This document shows, in pieces, positions 26,170-33,414 of a stretch of DNA of 64,000 bases. This stretch comes from Niveispirillum fermenti (GTDB lineage: Bacteria; Pseudomonadota; Alphaproteobacteria; Azospirillales; Azospirillaceae). The position numbers and the translations under genes are program-made. The notes beneath the pieces were generated by a model that was not told the origin of the DNA, searched no databases, and saw only the letters and a list, made by a program, of their open reading frames with translations. Location of the stretch: the NCBI RefSeq assembly GCF_048066175.1, contig NZ_JBLTXA010000017.1, forward strand, positions 1 to 64,000, in the 5' to 3' direction. How positions within the stretch are numbered: position 1 is the first letter of the stretch; the number at the start of each line of letters is the position of its first letter.

Positions 26170-27648
26170 ATGGCTGATGTGATGCAGGTGAACCCCTTCG
26201 ATTACGTGGTGTTCGGCGGTACGGGCGATCTCGCCCTGCGCAAGCTGATGCCCGCGCTCTACTATCGGGAGCGCGACCATCAGTTGACGGACGACAGCCG
26301 CATCGTGGGCGTGTCGCGCACCGACCAGGGCACCGCGCAGTTCCGCCAGCAGATTGCCGCGGCGCTGGAACAGTTCGTGCCGGCCGACGATATCGACCCC
26401 GCCGTGCTGGACCGGTTCCTGGGCCGCATCGCCTATGTGGCGCTGGATGCGACCAAGCCGGACGGCCACTGGCCGCAACTGGCCGAGGCGTTGAAGGACG
26501 GGGGCGAGAAGGCCCGCGTCTTCTATCTGGCCACCTCCCCGGCGCTGTTCGGCGCCATCTGCCGCAACATCCGCCAAGCCGGCCTGATCTGTCCGAAGAC
26601 GCGCGTCGTGCTGGAAAAGCCGATCGGCAAGGACCGGGCATCGGCCAACGCCGTAAATGACGAGGTCGGCGCCATCTTCAAGGAAGAGCAGATCTTCCGC
26701 ATCGACCATTACCTGGGCAAGGAGTCGGTGCAGAACCTGATGGTCCTGCGTTTCGGCAACGCCCTGTTCGAGCCGTTGTGGAATGCCGGCTATATCGACC
26801 ATGTGCAGATCACCGTGGCCGAGAAGGTGGGCGTGGAGGGGCGGGCCGAGTATTACGACAAGGCCGGCGCACTGCGCGACATGGTGCAGAACCATTTCCT
26901 CCAGTTGCTGTGCCTGGTGGCCATGGAGCCGCCTTCGTCGCTGACGGAGGACATGATCCGCAACGAGAAGATCAAGGTGCTCCGCGCCCTGCGCCCCATC
27001 ACGGTGCAGGATGTGAAGGCCAAGACCGTGCGCGGCCAGTACCGGCCCGGCGCGATCGAGGGCAAGTCCGTCCCCGGATATCCCGACGAACTGGGCAGCA
27101 GCTCGAACACTGAAACCTTCGTCGCCATCAAGGCGGAAATCGACAATTGGCGGTGGGGCGGGGTGCCGTTCTATCTGCGCACCGGCAAGCGCATGGCGAC
27201 CCGCTATTCGGAAATCGTCGTGCAGTTCAAGGCCGTACCCCATTCGGTGTTCGATCGTGGTGCCGGCGAACTGACCGCCAACCGGCTGGTCATCCGCCTG
27301 CAGCCCGACGAGGGCGTGAACCTGTCCATCATGACCAAGGTGCCGGGCCCCGGCGGGTTGCGCCTGCGTTCCGTGCCGTTGAACCTTTCCTATGCCGAAA
27401 CGTTCAAGGATCGTTATCCCGATGCCTATGAACGGCTGCTGATGGATACGGTGCGGGGCAACCCGTCCCTGTTCATGCGCCGGGACGAGGTGGATGCCGC
27501 CTGGGCCTGGATCGACACGATCCTGAAGGGCTGGAAGGATGCCGACCAGGCGACCGAACCCTATCCGGCCGGAAGCTGGGGGCCGCTGTCGGCCGCCCTG
27601 CTGCTGGCCCGCGACGATCGGCGGTGGAACGATGCCGAATATCAATGA
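26170..27648 (+). CDS. zwf: Glucose-6-phosphate 1-dehydrogenase
   Basis: Oxidises glucose 6-phosphate to 6-phosphogluconolactone with NADP or NAD, the entry to the Entner-Doudoroff route. The 492-residue protein has the nucleotide-binding FGGTGDLALRKLMPALYY at about 15-32 and the signature RIDHYLGKESVQNLMVLRF starting near residue 177. EKPIGKDRASA is the conserved EKP cofactor segment. First gene of zwf-pgl-edd-eda; the stop overlaps pgl by 17 nt. Regulation by HexR through the upstream operators is inferred. Confidence 0.97.
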   Translation: MADVMQVNPFDYVVFGGTGDLALRKLMPALYYRERDHQLTDDSRIVGVSRTDQGTAQFRQQIAAALEQFVPADDIDPAVLDRFLGRIAYVALDATKPDGHWPQLAEALKDGGEKARVFYLATSPALFGAICRNIRQAGLICPKTRVVLEKPIGKDRASANAVNDEVGAIFKEEQIFRIDHYLGKESVQNLMVLRFGNALFEPLWNAGYIDHVQITVAEKVGVEGRAEYYDKAGALRDMVQNHFLQLLCLVAMEPPSSLTEDMIRNEKIKVLRALRPITVQDVKAKTVRGQYRPGAIEGKSVPGYPDELGSSSNTETFVAIKAEIDNWRWGGVPFYLRTGKRMATRYSEIVVQFKAVPHSVFDRGAGELTANRLVIRLQPDEGVNLSIMTKVPGPGGLRLRSVPLNLSYAETFKDRYPDAYERLLMDTVRGNPSLFMRRDEVDAAWAWIDTILKGWKDADQATEPYPAGSWGPLSAALLLARDDRRWNDAEYQ

Positions 27649-28336
27649 GTTCAAGGCATTCGCCGACAAGCCGGTATTGGTGGCGGCGCTGGCCGACCAT
27701 GTCGCCGCGACGATCGTGGCAGCCGTCGCCGATCATGGCTGGGCCTCGCTGGTCCTGTCCGGCGGCTCCACGCCGGCCGACCTGTTCGTGCGGCTGGATC
27801 GCATCGACCTGCCTTGGGACAAGGTCTATCTGACCCTGTCGGATGAGCGCTGGGTCGATCTGGACGATCCGGCCAGCAACGAGGCGATGGTCCGCCGCAC
27901 CCTGGCCACGGCCGTGGCCGGGGGGGCAACCGTCGTCGGGCTGAAAAGCGTCGGTACCACGCCGGCCGACGGCCTGCCCCGCACCAGCAGCCGGCTGGCC
28001 ACCATGCCACGCCCCTACGACCTTGTGCTGCTGGGCATGGGGGAGGACAGCCACACGGCCAGCTTCTTCCCCGGTGCCGCCGGCCTGGAAGAGGCGTTGA
28101 CCGGGTCGCTGGGCCTGGCGGTGGCGGCCGTGGCCCCGGTCGGGGGCGTGCCGGCCCGCATCACCCTGACCCGGCCGGAATTGCTGCGCACACAGCAGGT
28201 GATCCTGCTGATAACGGGGCCCCGCAAGAAGGAGGTCCTGGAAATGGCGCTGCAACCCGGCCCCATGGAGGCGGCCCCCGTCCGCGCCGTCCTGCACCAG
28301 GAACAGGTTCCCGTTTCCATCTGGTGGGCGCCGTAA
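27632..28336 (+). CDS. pgl: 6-phosphogluconolactonase
   Basis: Hydrolyses 6-phosphogluconolactone to 6-phosphogluconate. The 234-residue protein is the DevB/SOL type: LVLSGGSTPADLF (phosphate site), LTLSDERWVDLDDPASN, and LLGMGEDSHTASFFPGA, the last with the conserved His although Gly is Ser before it. ITLTRPELLRTQQVILLITG is the late conserved region. ATG 27632 overlaps the end of zwf by 17 nt, implying translational coupling. Followed 42 bp later by edd. Confidence 0.95.
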   Translation: MPNINEFKAFADKPVLVAALADHVAATIVAAVADHGWASLVLSGGSTPADLFVRLDRIDLPWDKVYLTLSDERWVDLDDPASNEAMVRRTLATAVAGGATVVGLKSVGTTPADGLPRTSSRLATMPRPYDLVLLGMGEDSHTASFFPGAAGLEEALTGSLGLAVAAVAPVGGVPARITLTRPELLRTQQVILLITGPRKKEVLEMALQPGPMEAAPVRAVLHQEQVPVSIWWAP

Positions 28337-28378
28337 CCCCCGTCCATGACCGGGCGCCCCTGAAGGAGGAAGTTCGAG

Positions 28379-30211
28379 ATGACACAGGACGCCATCCGCC
28401 GCGTCACGGACAGGATCGTCGGGCGCAGCGTCGCTACCCGATCCAGATATCTGGAGCAAACCCGCGCCGCCGCCGGCAAGGGTCCGCGCCGCGGCACGCT
28501 GGCCTGTGGCAACCTGGCCCATGGCTTCGCCGCCTGTGCGCCCGATGACAAGGCCAAGCTGAAATCCGGGATGGAGCCGAACATCGCCATCGTGTCGTCC
28601 TACAACGACATGCTGTCGGCGCATCAGCCGCTGGAGCGCTATCCGGCCCTGATCAAGGACGCCGTGCGCAAGGTGGGGGCCGTGGCGCAGTTCGCGGGCG
28701 GCGTGCCCGCCATGTGCGACGGCGTCACCCAGGGGCAGCCCGGCATGGAACTGTCCCTGTTCTCCCGCGATGTCATCGCCATGTCGACCGCTATCGCGCT
28801 GTCGCACAACATGTTCGATGCGGGCCTGTATCTGGGTGTGTGCGACAAGATCGTGCCGGGCCTGTTCATCGGCGCGCTGTCCTTCGGCCATCTGCCGGCG
28901 GTCTTCGTGCCGGCCGGCCCCATGACGTCCGGCCTGTCCAACCCGGAAAAGGCCAAGGTCCGCCAGCTCTATGCCGAAGGCAAGCTGGGGCGCGACGCCC
29001 TGCTGGAAGCGGAGTCGCAGAGCTATCACGGGCCGGGCACCTGCACTTTCTACGGCACCGCCAATTCCAACCAGATGATGATGGAGATCATGGGCCTGCA
29101 CCTGCCCGGCTCCAGCTTCATCAACCCCAACACGCCGCTGCGCGACGCGCTGACGGTGGCCGCCGCCGAACGGGCGGCGAGGATCACGGCGCTGGGTGAC
29201 GAATATACCCCCATCTGCGACGTGATCGACGAGAAGGCCATCGTCAACGCCGTCATCGGCCTGATGGCGACGGGCGGGTCCACCAACCATGCCATGCATC
29301 TGGTCGCCATGGCCGCCGCTGCCGGCATCCTGATCGACTGGCAGGATTTCAGCGACCTGTCGTCCGCCGTCCCGCTGCTGGCCCGCGTCTATCCCAACGG
29401 CGTGGCCGATGTGAACCATTTCCACGCGGCCGGCGGCATGCAGTTCGTCATCTCCGAACTGCTGGACAACGGCCTGCTGCATGGCGATGTGAAGACGGTG
29501 GCCGGTGATGGGCTGGATGCCTATCGCCAGGACGCCTTCCTGGACAATCACGGGGTCGCCACCTGGCGCCTGGGCGTCCGGCAGAGCGCCGACACCAAGG
29601 TGCTGCGCCCCGTCGCCGACCCGTTCGACAGCACGGGCGGCATGCGGCTTCTGTCCGGCAATCTGGGCCGCGGCGTCATCAAGGTGTCGGCCGTGAAGCC
29701 CGAACACCGGATGATCGAGGCGCCTGCCGCCGTGTTCGACAGCCAGGACGACCTGCAGGCCGCCTTCAAGGCCGGCGCGCTGAACCGTGATGTGGTGGCC
29801 GTGGTTCGGTTCCAGGGGCCGCGCGCCAATGGCATGCCGGAACTGCACAAGCTGACCCCCGGCCTGGGCGTGCTGCAGGACAAGGGGTTCAAGGTGGCCC
29901 TGGTCACCGACGGCCGCATGTCGGGGGCCAGCGGCAAGGTGCCGGCCGCCATCCACATCACCCCCGAATGCCTGGGCGGCGGCCCGCTGGCCAAGGTGCG
30001 CGACGGCGACATCATCCGTCTGGACGCCGAAACCGGGGAATTGAACGTGCTGGTCGATGCCGCCGAATTCGCCGCCCGCACCGTGACCATGCCCGACCTG
30101 TCGGGCAATGAATGGGGCATGGGCCGCAACCTGTTCGGCGCCTTCCGCGCCGCTGCCACCGGCGCGGAGCAGGGAGCCTCCTGCTTCGCCGCACCCGCAA
30201 CCACCGCCTGA
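28379..30211 (+). CDS. edd: 6-phosphogluconate dehydratase
   Basis: Dehydrates 6-phosphogluconate to 2-keto-3-deoxy-6-phosphogluconate using a [4Fe-4S] cluster; IlvD/Edd family. The 610-residue protein carries the cluster cysteines in YLGVCDKIVPGL (Cys155) and GPGTCTFYGTANSNQ (Cys222), the 6-phosphogluconate-type opening GTLACGNLAHGFAACAPDDK, and MATGGSTNHAMHLVAMA. DGRMSGASGKVPAA near the C-terminus is the family signature. AAGGAGGAAG lies before the ATG. Third gene of the operon; eda follows after 15 bp. Confidence 0.97.
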   Translation: MTQDAIRRVTDRIVGRSVATRSRYLEQTRAAAGKGPRRGTLACGNLAHGFAACAPDDKAKLKSGMEPNIAIVSSYNDMLSAHQPLERYPALIKDAVRKVGAVAQFAGGVPAMCDGVTQGQPGMELSLFSRDVIAMSTAIALSHNMFDAGLYLGVCDKIVPGLFIGALSFGHLPAVFVPAGPMTSGLSNPEKAKVRQLYAEGKLGRDALLEAESQSYHGPGTCTFYGTANSNQMMMEIMGLHLPGSSFINPNTPLRDALTVAAAERAARITALGDEYTPICDVIDEKAIVNAVIGLMATGGSTNHAMHLVAMAAAAGILIDWQDFSDLSSAVPLLARVYPNGVADVNHFHAAGGMQFVISELLDNGLLHGDVKTVAGDGLDAYRQDAFLDNHGVATWRLGVRQSADTKVLRPVADPFDSTGGMRLLSGNLGRGVIKVSAVKPEHRMIEAPAAVFDSQDDLQAAFKAGALNRDVVAVVRFQGPRANGMPELHKLTPGLGVLQDKGFKVALVTDGRMSGASGKVPAAIHITPECLGGGPLAKVRDGDIIRLDAETGELNVLVDAAEFAARTVTMPDLSGNEWGMGRNLFGAFRAAATGAEQGASCFAAPATTA

Positions 30212-30226
30212 CCGGACCTGACCCCG

Positions 30227-30859
30227 ATGCGCATGGATATCGACCACATTGCCAGCCTTGCCCCGGTGATCCCGGTCATCATCATCGACCGGCTGGAGGA
30301 TGCCGAGCCGCTGGCCAAGGCCCTGGTGGCCGGCGGCCTTCCCGTGCTGGAGGTGACGCTGCGCTCGCCCGCGGCCCTGGATGCCATGGCCATCATGGCC
30401 AAGGTGCCGGGCGCGGTCGTCGGGGCCGGCACCGTGATCGACAAGGCGCAGGTGAAGGATGTGGCCGACGCGGGCGCCAGGTTCATCGTCAGCCCCGGCG
30501 CCTATCCCGACCTGGTGGATGCGGTGCTGGACAGCACCATCCCCTATCTGCCCGGCGTCGCCACCCCGGCAGAGATGATGTATCTGCTGTCGCGCGGCAT
30601 CCATCACCAGAAACTGTTCCCCGCCACGGTGGTGGGCGGCATCGACATGCTGAAGGCCGTGGCCTCGCCCCTGTCGAAGATCCGCTTCTGCCCGACCGGT
30701 GGCATCACCGCCTCCACAGCCCCCGATTTCCTGGCCCTGCCCAATGTCATGTGCGTGGGCGGGTCCTGGGTGACGCCGGCCAGGCTGGTGAAGGATGGCA
30801 ACTGGGCGGCGATCACCGAACTGGCCCGCCAGGCCGCGGCCCTGCGTCCGGCGGGATGA
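30227..30859 (+). CDS. eda: KDPG aldolase
   Basis: Splits 2-keto-3-deoxy-6-phosphogluconate to pyruvate and glyceraldehyde 3-phosphate, the last step of the Entner-Doudoroff pathway. The 210-residue class I aldolase has the Schiff-base lysine Lys129 in HHQKLFPATVVGG and the general-base Glu42 in VLEVTLRSP; VVGAGTVID forms the phosphate-side loop. Met1 and Met3 are both possible starts. A strong terminator 100 bp downstream ends the zwf-pgl-edd-eda transcript. Confidence 0.96.
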   Translation: MRMDIDHIASLAPVIPVIIIDRLEDAEPLAKALVAGGLPVLEVTLRSPAALDAMAIMAKVPGAVVGAGTVIDKAQVKDVADAGARFIVSPGAYPDLVDAVLDSTIPYLPGVATPAEMMYLLSRGIHHQKLFPATVVGGIDMLKAVASPLSKIRFCPTGGITASTAPDFLALPNVMCVGGSWVTPARLVKDGNWAAITELARQAAALRPAG

Positions 30860-30918
30860 CTTTTCACACGCCCGGTACCGCGCCCCAGCGGGGCCGTACC
30901 GGCCATCAGGGTCCTCTA

Positions 30919-30952
30919 CGACCGCCGTTGTCCGGTCATTTCACGGCGGTCG
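30919..30952 (+). repeat. Inverted repeat preceding the eda terminator
   Basis: Perfect 10-bp arms CGACCGCCGT (30919-30928) and ACGGCGGTCG (30943-30952), 14-nt loop. It may protect the operon's 3' end. Confidence 0.6.
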
Positions 30953-30959
30953 ACCTTGT

Positions 30960-30997
30960 GGGCGGTCGGGGTCATCCCCGGCCGCCCTCCTTTTTTT
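30960..30997 (+). terminator. Strong terminator of zwf-pgl-edd-eda
   Basis: Twelve paired positions (GGGCGGTCGGGG 30960-30971 with CCCCGGCCGCCC 30976-30987, one G-T pair), a 4-nt loop, then TCC and seven T (30991-30997). Confidence 0.9.
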
Positions 30998-31315
30998 GCA
31001 GGGTCCGCCCATTTACGCGCCAGTGCCGCCCTTTTGGGCAAGGTTCATGCCGCCACCATCCCGGTCCGGCCGTCCAAGTGCCTGATCCTGAAGGCCGGGC
31101 AACCGGCACCACACTTGGCACGCGATTCGCAATCCGGTTACCCGCACATGCGGCGGAGATATTGGGCTCTCCACCGGCTGGCGACAGGCGGGCAGCATGG
31201 TGTGGAATTGGGTCCGTGGTGGGGCCCGACCCGGGTGGCGGCGTCGGCTGGCAGGTTTCCTGCCACCGGCGCCGTTTTTTTCGGCCCGGGTGCCGATCAC
31301 CGGCAATACGGCTCT
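30998..31315. other. Intergenic stretch without a recognisable gene
   Basis: About 320 bp between the eda terminator and repeat copy 4. Open frames exist but translate to Arg/Pro/Gly-rich sequence with no family resemblance. A T-rich tract (31276-31282) and a sequence resembling a sigma-54 promoter (TTGGCACG, 4 nt, TCGCA at 31115-31131) are the only visible marks. Confidence 0.5.
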
Positions 31316-31472
31316 AATACTATTTTGCGGTGACCAGAACCTATTGGTTCTGGTCACCGCCCTCAATTGCCGGCGCCAACATTCGTTGGCTTGGCTGCAC
31401 CGCACGAGCGGCGCGGCGGCCGTCGCCGCCGGACCAACTTGCGATGAGTTCTACTCATCGCAAGTTGGTATA
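31316..31472 (+). repeat. Dispersed palindromic repeat, copy 4
   Basis: Starts TAATACTATTTTG. Hairpin A: GCGGTGACCAGAACC (31327-31341) with GGTTCTGGTCACCGC (31346-31360), 15 bp perfect. Hairpin B: GCCAAC-attc-GTTGGC (31375-31390). A GC-rich middle follows (GGCGGCCGTCGCCGCC). Hairpin C: CCAACTTGCGATGAGT (31434-31449) with ACTCATCGCAAGTTGG (31453-31468), 16 bp perfect. Ends TTGGTATAAGC. Confidence 0.9.
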
Positions 31473-31473
31473 A

Positions 31474-31522
31474 GCAGATTTTCCGAACGCCGCCCACAGA
31501 TGGGCGGGCTCGGAAAATCTGC
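31474..31522. repeat. Long inverted repeat next to repeat copy 4
   Basis: Arms GCAGATTTTCCGA (31474-31486) and TCGGAAAATCTGC (31510-31522), 13 bp perfect, with an inner GC-rich stem (GCCCA/TGGGC). Not seen at the other repeat copies. Confidence 0.8.
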
Positions 31523-31536
31523 AAACCATGGAGTCG

Positions 31537-31591
31537 GCAGGTTCCTCCAGGCCAGGCCAGGCCATGTGTGGCCCGATCTGGAGGAACCTGC
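31537..31591. repeat. Long inverted repeat abutting the GNAT gene
   Basis: Arms GCAGGTTCCTCCAG (31537-31550) and CTGGAGGAACCTGC (31578-31591), 14 bp perfect, 27-nt loop. The right arm touches the stop codon of the GNAT gene, so the hairpin forms the 3' end of that transcript. There is no T-run. Confidence 0.8.
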
Positions 31592-32122
31592 TTAGGCGGC
31601 CGGCGACCGATACAGCACGTGCCGGCACAGCGGATGGTCCGTCGCCAGCGACGGATGGTCGAAATCGCCATCAGCGTCACGGATCAGACCGATCCGCTCC
31701 ATCACGGCCCGGCTGGCATGGTTGCCGACAGCGGTGATGGCCACGATATCGGACAGGCCTGCCTGCCGCCGGCCGAAATCAAGCGCCGCGCGGGCCCCCT
31801 CCGTCGCCAGGCCGCGCCCCTGCCATGCCGCGCCCAGACGCCAGCCGATATCGATGGCGGGGGTGAAATGCGCGTCGAACCGTGTGGGCTGCAACCCGAT
31901 CATGCCGACCAGACCGCCCCCGTCCCGCAGGCACGCCGCCCAATAGCAGAAGCCCAGCCGCTGCTGATACTCCTGCTGCCGCGCGATGGCAGCAGCCGTC
32001 ATGTCGCGTGTGATGGGCCCACCCAGCCAGCGACTGACGGCGGGATCGGCATTGATGGCGGCCAGGGCCTCCAGGTCCCCGTCCCGCCAGGGGCGAAGGA
32101 TCAGACGGTCGGTTTCGATCAT
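31592..32122 (-). CDS. GNAT N-acetyltransferase (RimJ/RimL-like)
   Basis: A 176-residue acetyl-CoA-dependent acetyltransferase. Features: METDRL-type opening (MIETDRLILRPWRDGDLEAL), IGWRLGAAWQGRGLATEGA with the pyrophosphate-binding QGRGLA loop, and AITAVGNHASRAVMERIG. The closest pattern is the RimJ/RimL group acting on protein N-termini or small amines; substrate unknown. ATG 32122 has GAGG 9 nt upstream. An in-frame TTG at 32137 overlaps the stop of the upstream NUDIX gene (TTGA), so the two are coupled. Confidence 0.88.
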   Translation of the reverse strand: MIETDRLILRPWRDGDLEALAAINADPAVSRWLGGPITRDMTAAAIARQQEYQQRLGFCYWAACLRDGGGLVGMIGLQPTRFDAHFTPAIDIGWRLGAAWQGRGLATEGARAALDFGRRQAGLSDIVAITAVGNHASRAVMERIGLIRDADGDFDHPSLATDHPLCRHVLYRSPAA

Positions 32123-32133
32123 CCCCACCGGCC

Positions 32134-33162
32134 TCAATCCACCATGCGGACCTGCGGCAGGCCGATGCCGGCCGCCACCCGTTCCCGCAGCACGTCGCGG
32201 CGGAACCGGTGCAGCTCGGCCGGCCGCCCGCCCGTTCGGGCCTCCTGCGTGCCGGTAGCCTCCACCAGCCCGCCGGCCAGCACCAGTCGGCGGAAATTCT
32301 GCTTGTGCAACTGCACGCCCGACAGGGCCTCCACGGTGCGCTGCAGGCGGAACAGGGTGAATTGCGGCGGCAGCAGATCGAAGACCAGCGGCCGGTATTT
32401 CAGCTTGCCCCGCAGGCGGCCCAGCGCCACCGCCAGGATGCGCCGGTTGTCCTGCGCCATGGGCGACCCCATGCGGGCGGCCAGACCGGGTTCATCCAGA
32501 TGGCCATTGTCCAGGACCAGCCCCAGGCGCTGGCGGATGGCACGGTCGCGCCGCGCCTCCTCCACCAGCCCGGCGCTGTATAGAAGCTCGTAGCGCTCCA
32601 GCACGCGCTCGGTGTCCCACAATTCCTCCTCCGCGAAGGTGGTGGAGACACGCTCGGCCCGGGCCGCGGCGATGGCGGTGTCCGGCGCGGCGGCGATCCA
32701 GCGCGACAGGGCGGGCGCAATGGTCCGGGTCAGGATGTCCGGCTTGCCATCGCGCCAATCCTCCCAGGGGAAGTAATCGTACCAGTCGTGCCATTCCGCG
32801 GCCCCGCTGCCCGACAGCGGCGCCTCGCGCGCCAGCGCCATATAGCCCACGGAAACTACACGCGGCCCCCCTTCCAGCTCGCGCGGGTCACGGTACTTGT
32901 CCCCGAAGGTATAGAGCTGCTCGACATAGCGTAGCGGCAGGCCGGTCTGTGCCTCCACCCAGCGGCGCAGGCCCTGTTCCAGCGTGCGGTCGCGCTCGGC
33001 CGCGAACGGGCCGAAGGGCAGCGCGTCCAGCCCTTCGGTGGCATCGCGCTGTTCGGGGGTGGCCAGATTGTGCGTCATGCGCCGCACCACCAGCACACGC
33101 GGCACCTCGTCCGTCACCGCGACGATGACGGCGGTCAGACCCAGGACGGTCGAGTCGGCCAT
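32134..33162 (-). CDS. NUDIX-domain regulator, NrtR-like
   Basis: A 342-residue protein with an N-terminal NUDIX fold (1 to about 150; LGLTAVIVAVTDEVPRVLVV, YVEQLYTFGDKYRDPREL, VVSVGYMALA). A C-terminal winged-helix region is marked by VQLHKQNFRRLVLAGGLVEA and the basic RRDVLRER. This is the layout of NrtR, a repressor of NAD genes that senses ADP-ribose. The NUDIX box is degenerate: the expected REUxEExGU reads RWVEAQTGL, lacking the metal-binding Glu residues, which fits a sensor rather than a hydrolase. A middle segment of about 100 residues is longer than usual. No NAD gene is adjacent; the coupled neighbour is a GNAT gene. Confidence 0.75.
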   Translation of the reverse strand: MADSTVLGLTAVIVAVTDEVPRVLVVRRMTHNLATPEQRDATEGLDALPFGPFAAERDRTLEQGLRRWVEAQTGLPLRYVEQLYTFGDKYRDPRELEGGPRVVSVGYMALAREAPLSGSGAAEWHDWYDYFPWEDWRDGKPDILTRTIAPALSRWIAAAPDTAIAAARAERVSTTFAEEELWDTERVLERYELLYSAGLVEEARRDRAIRQRLGLVLDNGHLDEPGLAARMGSPMAQDNRRILAVALGRLRGKLKYRPLVFDLLPPQFTLFRLQRTVEALSGVQLHKQNFRRLVLAGGLVEATGTQEARTGGRPAELHRFRRDVLRERVAAGIGLPQVRMVD

Positions 33163-33234
33163 GGGCACGGGTGCCTTTCCCCCTCTCCTGCGGTGCCGCG
33201 CTTGGCAGCGGATTCGAAAACAAAGCCGCAGTCG

Positions 33235-33262
33235 CTTGTAAAGCAATGGAATGCCGTATACC
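33235..33262 (+). promoter_or_regulatory. Candidate promoter of the glutamate dehydrogenase gene
   Basis: CTTGTA (33235-33240) and TATACC (33257-33262), spacer 16 bp, about 150 bp before the start codon. Moderate match only. Confidence 0.35.
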
Positions 33263-33343
33263 AGCCCATCGGCGGCATTTGCGTTTCGGTTCTCCGAACA
33301 TCACCGCCAAGGCCTTTCTGCGGACACATAAATGGCGCAAGGT

Positions 33344-33366
33344 GCCCCGGCAAACCGTGCCGGGGC
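33344..33366 (+). promoter_or_regulatory. Leader hairpin before glutamate dehydrogenase
   Basis: GCCCCGGCA (33344-33352) pairs perfectly with TGCCGGGGC (33358-33366), loop AACCG, 48 nt before the start codon. There is no T-run, so attenuation is not implied. Confidence 0.5.
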
Positions 33367-33414
33367 CGATCCATGGGCTCCGACAAGATACGGTGCCATA
33401 GTGGGAGATCAGTC

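Noticed and set aside
31276..31282. T7 run at 31276 as a terminator
   Set aside because: There is no stable hairpin immediately before it, and a convincing terminator for eda already lies at 30960-30997.
30998..31315. Possible gene in the eda-GNAT gap
   Set aside because: Frames translate to Arg/Pro/Gly-rich sequence typical of GC-rich non-coding DNA, with no ribosome site or family resemblance.
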